Source of the DNA: Microbulbifer sp. YPW16
GTDB taxonomy: Bacteria; Pseudomonadota; Gammaproteobacteria; Pseudomonadales; Cellvibrionaceae
Assembly (NCBI RefSeq): GCF_021290385.1
Contig: NZ_CP089928.1
Span: forward strand, 372,001-436,000
DNA length: 64,000 nt
Direction of reading: 5' to 3'
Position 1 is the stretch's first letter, and every line of letters begins with the position of its first letter. The position numbers and the translations under genes are program-made. Below the pieces are notes generated by a model. That model was not told the DNA's origin. It ran no database searches and saw only the letters and a list, made by a program, of their open reading frames with translations. Shown one piece after another: positions 63,222 to 64,000 of this stretch.

Positions 63222-63575
63222 GCAAATGACAGGCAAAAAAAAGCCCTGACGACGGGGGGGGGGAGAGCGTCAGGGCCAAGACCATTAGGAGTGAAACTTG
63301 GAGGATTTCATCCTTGCTACACAGCGGACAGCTGCCGTATGGGGCGCGTCCTACCGGCATTACTGAGCACCTTGGGGGGGAATGTGCTAGCCAGTTAAAG
63401 CAAGTATTGGCGAAGTCGCCGGGATTGCCAGTACGGCCAGTAGAAAATCTTAGAACAATTGGTAATAGTTTGGAGCGCGTCCATAGAGAATGCGCTTAAA
63501 ACACGCCAGCAACCCACACGCCAGGTGCCGGGATGCGGATAGCGGATGAGCGGCCCCCCTCTCACGCAAGAACGC

Positions 63576-63603
63576 TTGACTAATCGCGCCCAATCCCTAG
63601 AAT
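63576..63603 (+). promoter_or_regulatory. Promoter of the tRNA-Cys/tRNA-Leu unit
   Basis: -35 TTGACT (63576-63581) and -10 TAGAAT (63598-63603), 16-bp spacing, 132 bp upstream of tRNA-Cys. A second TAGAAT at 63673-63678, without a clear -35, may be another start. Confidence 0.7.
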
Positions 63604-63709
63604 AGCGCCTTCTTCGCACCCGTGCGGAGACGTAAGTATAAGAAAATGCTGGGATTTTTCGGCTCCATCCGGTAGAATCCAGCGCGTTTTCAAGCCCGCT
63701 GACGCGGAC

Positions 63710-63726
63710 GCTCTTGATTCAAGAGC
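63710..63726 (+). other. Hairpin upstream of tRNA-Cys
   Basis: Perfect 7-bp stem GCTCTTG/CAAGAGC with loop ATT, ending 9 bp before the tRNA-Cys 5' end. It may guide processing of the tRNA precursor leader; no T run follows. Confidence 0.6.
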
Positions 63727-63735
63727 ACACAATAT

Positions 63736-63809
63736 GGCTAGGTGGCAGAGTGGTTATGCAGCGGACTGCAACTCCGTGTACGCCGGTTCGATTCCGACCC
63801 TAGCCTCCA
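63736..63809 (+). tRNA. tRNA-Cys (anticodon GCA)
   Basis: 74 nt with encoded CCA. Acceptor GGCTAGG/CCTAGCC; anticodon loop CTGCAAC gives GCA; T loop TTCGATT. Co-transcribed with tRNA-Leu 87 bp downstream. Confidence 0.98.
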
Positions 63810-63896
63810 TATTCCCCTCACCTGCCCGAATCGCGGCGGGTGATTCGCGAGAGCCCCTCTGCGGATAACCGCAATACCACCTGCTCTCGCAACCCT

Positions 63897-63983
63897 GCCC
63901 GGGTGGTGGAATCGGTAGACACAGGAGACTTAAAATCTCCCGGCCTTACGGCCGTGCCGGTTCAAGTCCGGCCCCGGGCACCA
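63897..63983 (+). tRNA. tRNA-Leu (anticodon TAA)
   Basis: 87 nt class II tRNA with encoded CCA. Acceptor GCCCGGG/CCCGGGC; anticodon stem GGAGA/TCTCC encloses CTTAAAA, giving TAA; a variable arm CGGCCTTACGGCCG-type stem is present. The Cys-Leu order is common in gammaproteobacteria. Confidence 0.98.
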
Positions 63984-64000
63984 ATCCCTGCGTCCACTCC

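Larger units (their letters stand above)
63222..63735. other. 514-bp gap with a G-run hairpin and the tRNA-Cys/Leu promoter region
   Basis: No gene is supported. It contains a hairpin (63243-63251 with 63268-63276) enclosing a run of ten G residues, with an A run on its left, so it would look like a terminator only to minus-strand transcription. A second G run (about 63372-63379) occurs farther on. The right part holds the tRNA promoter and a hairpin at 63710-63726. A 74-codon minus frame at 63395-63619 has no motif. Confidence 0.5.

Noticed and set aside
63395-63619. 74-codon minus-strand open frame
   Set aside because: No ribosome site or motif, and it overlaps the tRNA-Cys promoter.
63605-63700. 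Possible third tRNA (Gly) before tRNA-Cys, as in some gammaproteobacterial clusters
   Set aside because: GTGCGGAGACG looked like an acceptor arm, but no T-loop, anticodon stem or CCA can be formed.

Overview
The window reads as chromosome of a free-living, GC-rich (about 60 %) marine-type gammaproteobacterium. The supporting signs are a complete gspC-M type II secretion operon, four TonB-dependent outer-membrane receptors in 64 kb, an RND efflux pump, a sodium/proton antiporter operon, gammaproteobacterial tRNA-Pro(CGG), tRNA-Cys and tRNA-Leu(TAA) genes with encoded CCA, and a PsrA-like operator at the ETF genes. A member of the Cellvibrionales (for example the Microbulbifer group) would fit, but that is inference from gene content only. 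I see no insertion sequence, integrase, phage gene or CRISPR array. The only pseudo-feature candidate is a sensor kinase that has lost its phosphorylatable histidine.

Layout. 1-3.4 kb: pirin (cut by the window edge), a small MscS channel, an azoreductase and a nucleoside deaminase. 3.4-8.8 kb: two TonB receptors on the minus strand flanking a DUF547 exported protein. 8.9-14.2 kb: an AcrAB/MexAB-type RND pump with a divergent TetR repressor and a palindromic operator between them. 14.2-21.8 kb: a nine-gene Mrp-like cation/proton antiporter operon (E-F-G-[A'B]-C-D-D2-x-D3) with no MrpA N-terminal half and three D-like proton-channel subunits. Its gene order matches the antiporter module of archaeal MBH/MBS complexes. 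22.8-25.8 kb: tail-specific protease Prc and exonuclease III. 25.8-28.5 kb: modABC molybdate uptake, divergent from a 28.7-31.3 kb arsR-gapdh-arsJ cassette that detoxifies arsenate as 1-arseno-3-phosphoglycerate. 31.4-38.5 kb: S1/P1 nuclease, a 1051-residue Oar-like TonB receptor, a degenerate hybrid sensor kinase and two small conserved proteins. 38.7-49.4 kb: gspC to gspM on the minus strand. 49.7-53.3 kb: etfBA and divergent ETF:ubiquinone oxidoreductase, with a PsrA-type palindrome between them. 53.5-58.7 kb: an isochorismatase-fold hydrolase and a TonB receptor paired with a predicted beta-helix lipoprotein. 59.2-61.7 kb: DUF1285 protein, TetR regulator and divergent acyl-CoA thioesterase TesB. 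61.7-64 kb: tRNA-Pro, a secreted HExxH metallopeptidase-like protein, then tRNA-Cys and tRNA-Leu.

Themes. The cell appears to live by secreting enzymes (T2SS, S1/P1 nuclease, peptidase) and importing the products or metals through TonB receptors. ETF, ETF-QO and TesB point to acyl-CoA/fatty-acid oxidation. The antiporter operon, RND pump and ars cassette handle sodium, pH, drug and arsenic stress. The least ordinary parts are the multi-D antiporter operon, the histidine-less hybrid kinase and the receptor/lipoprotein pair.
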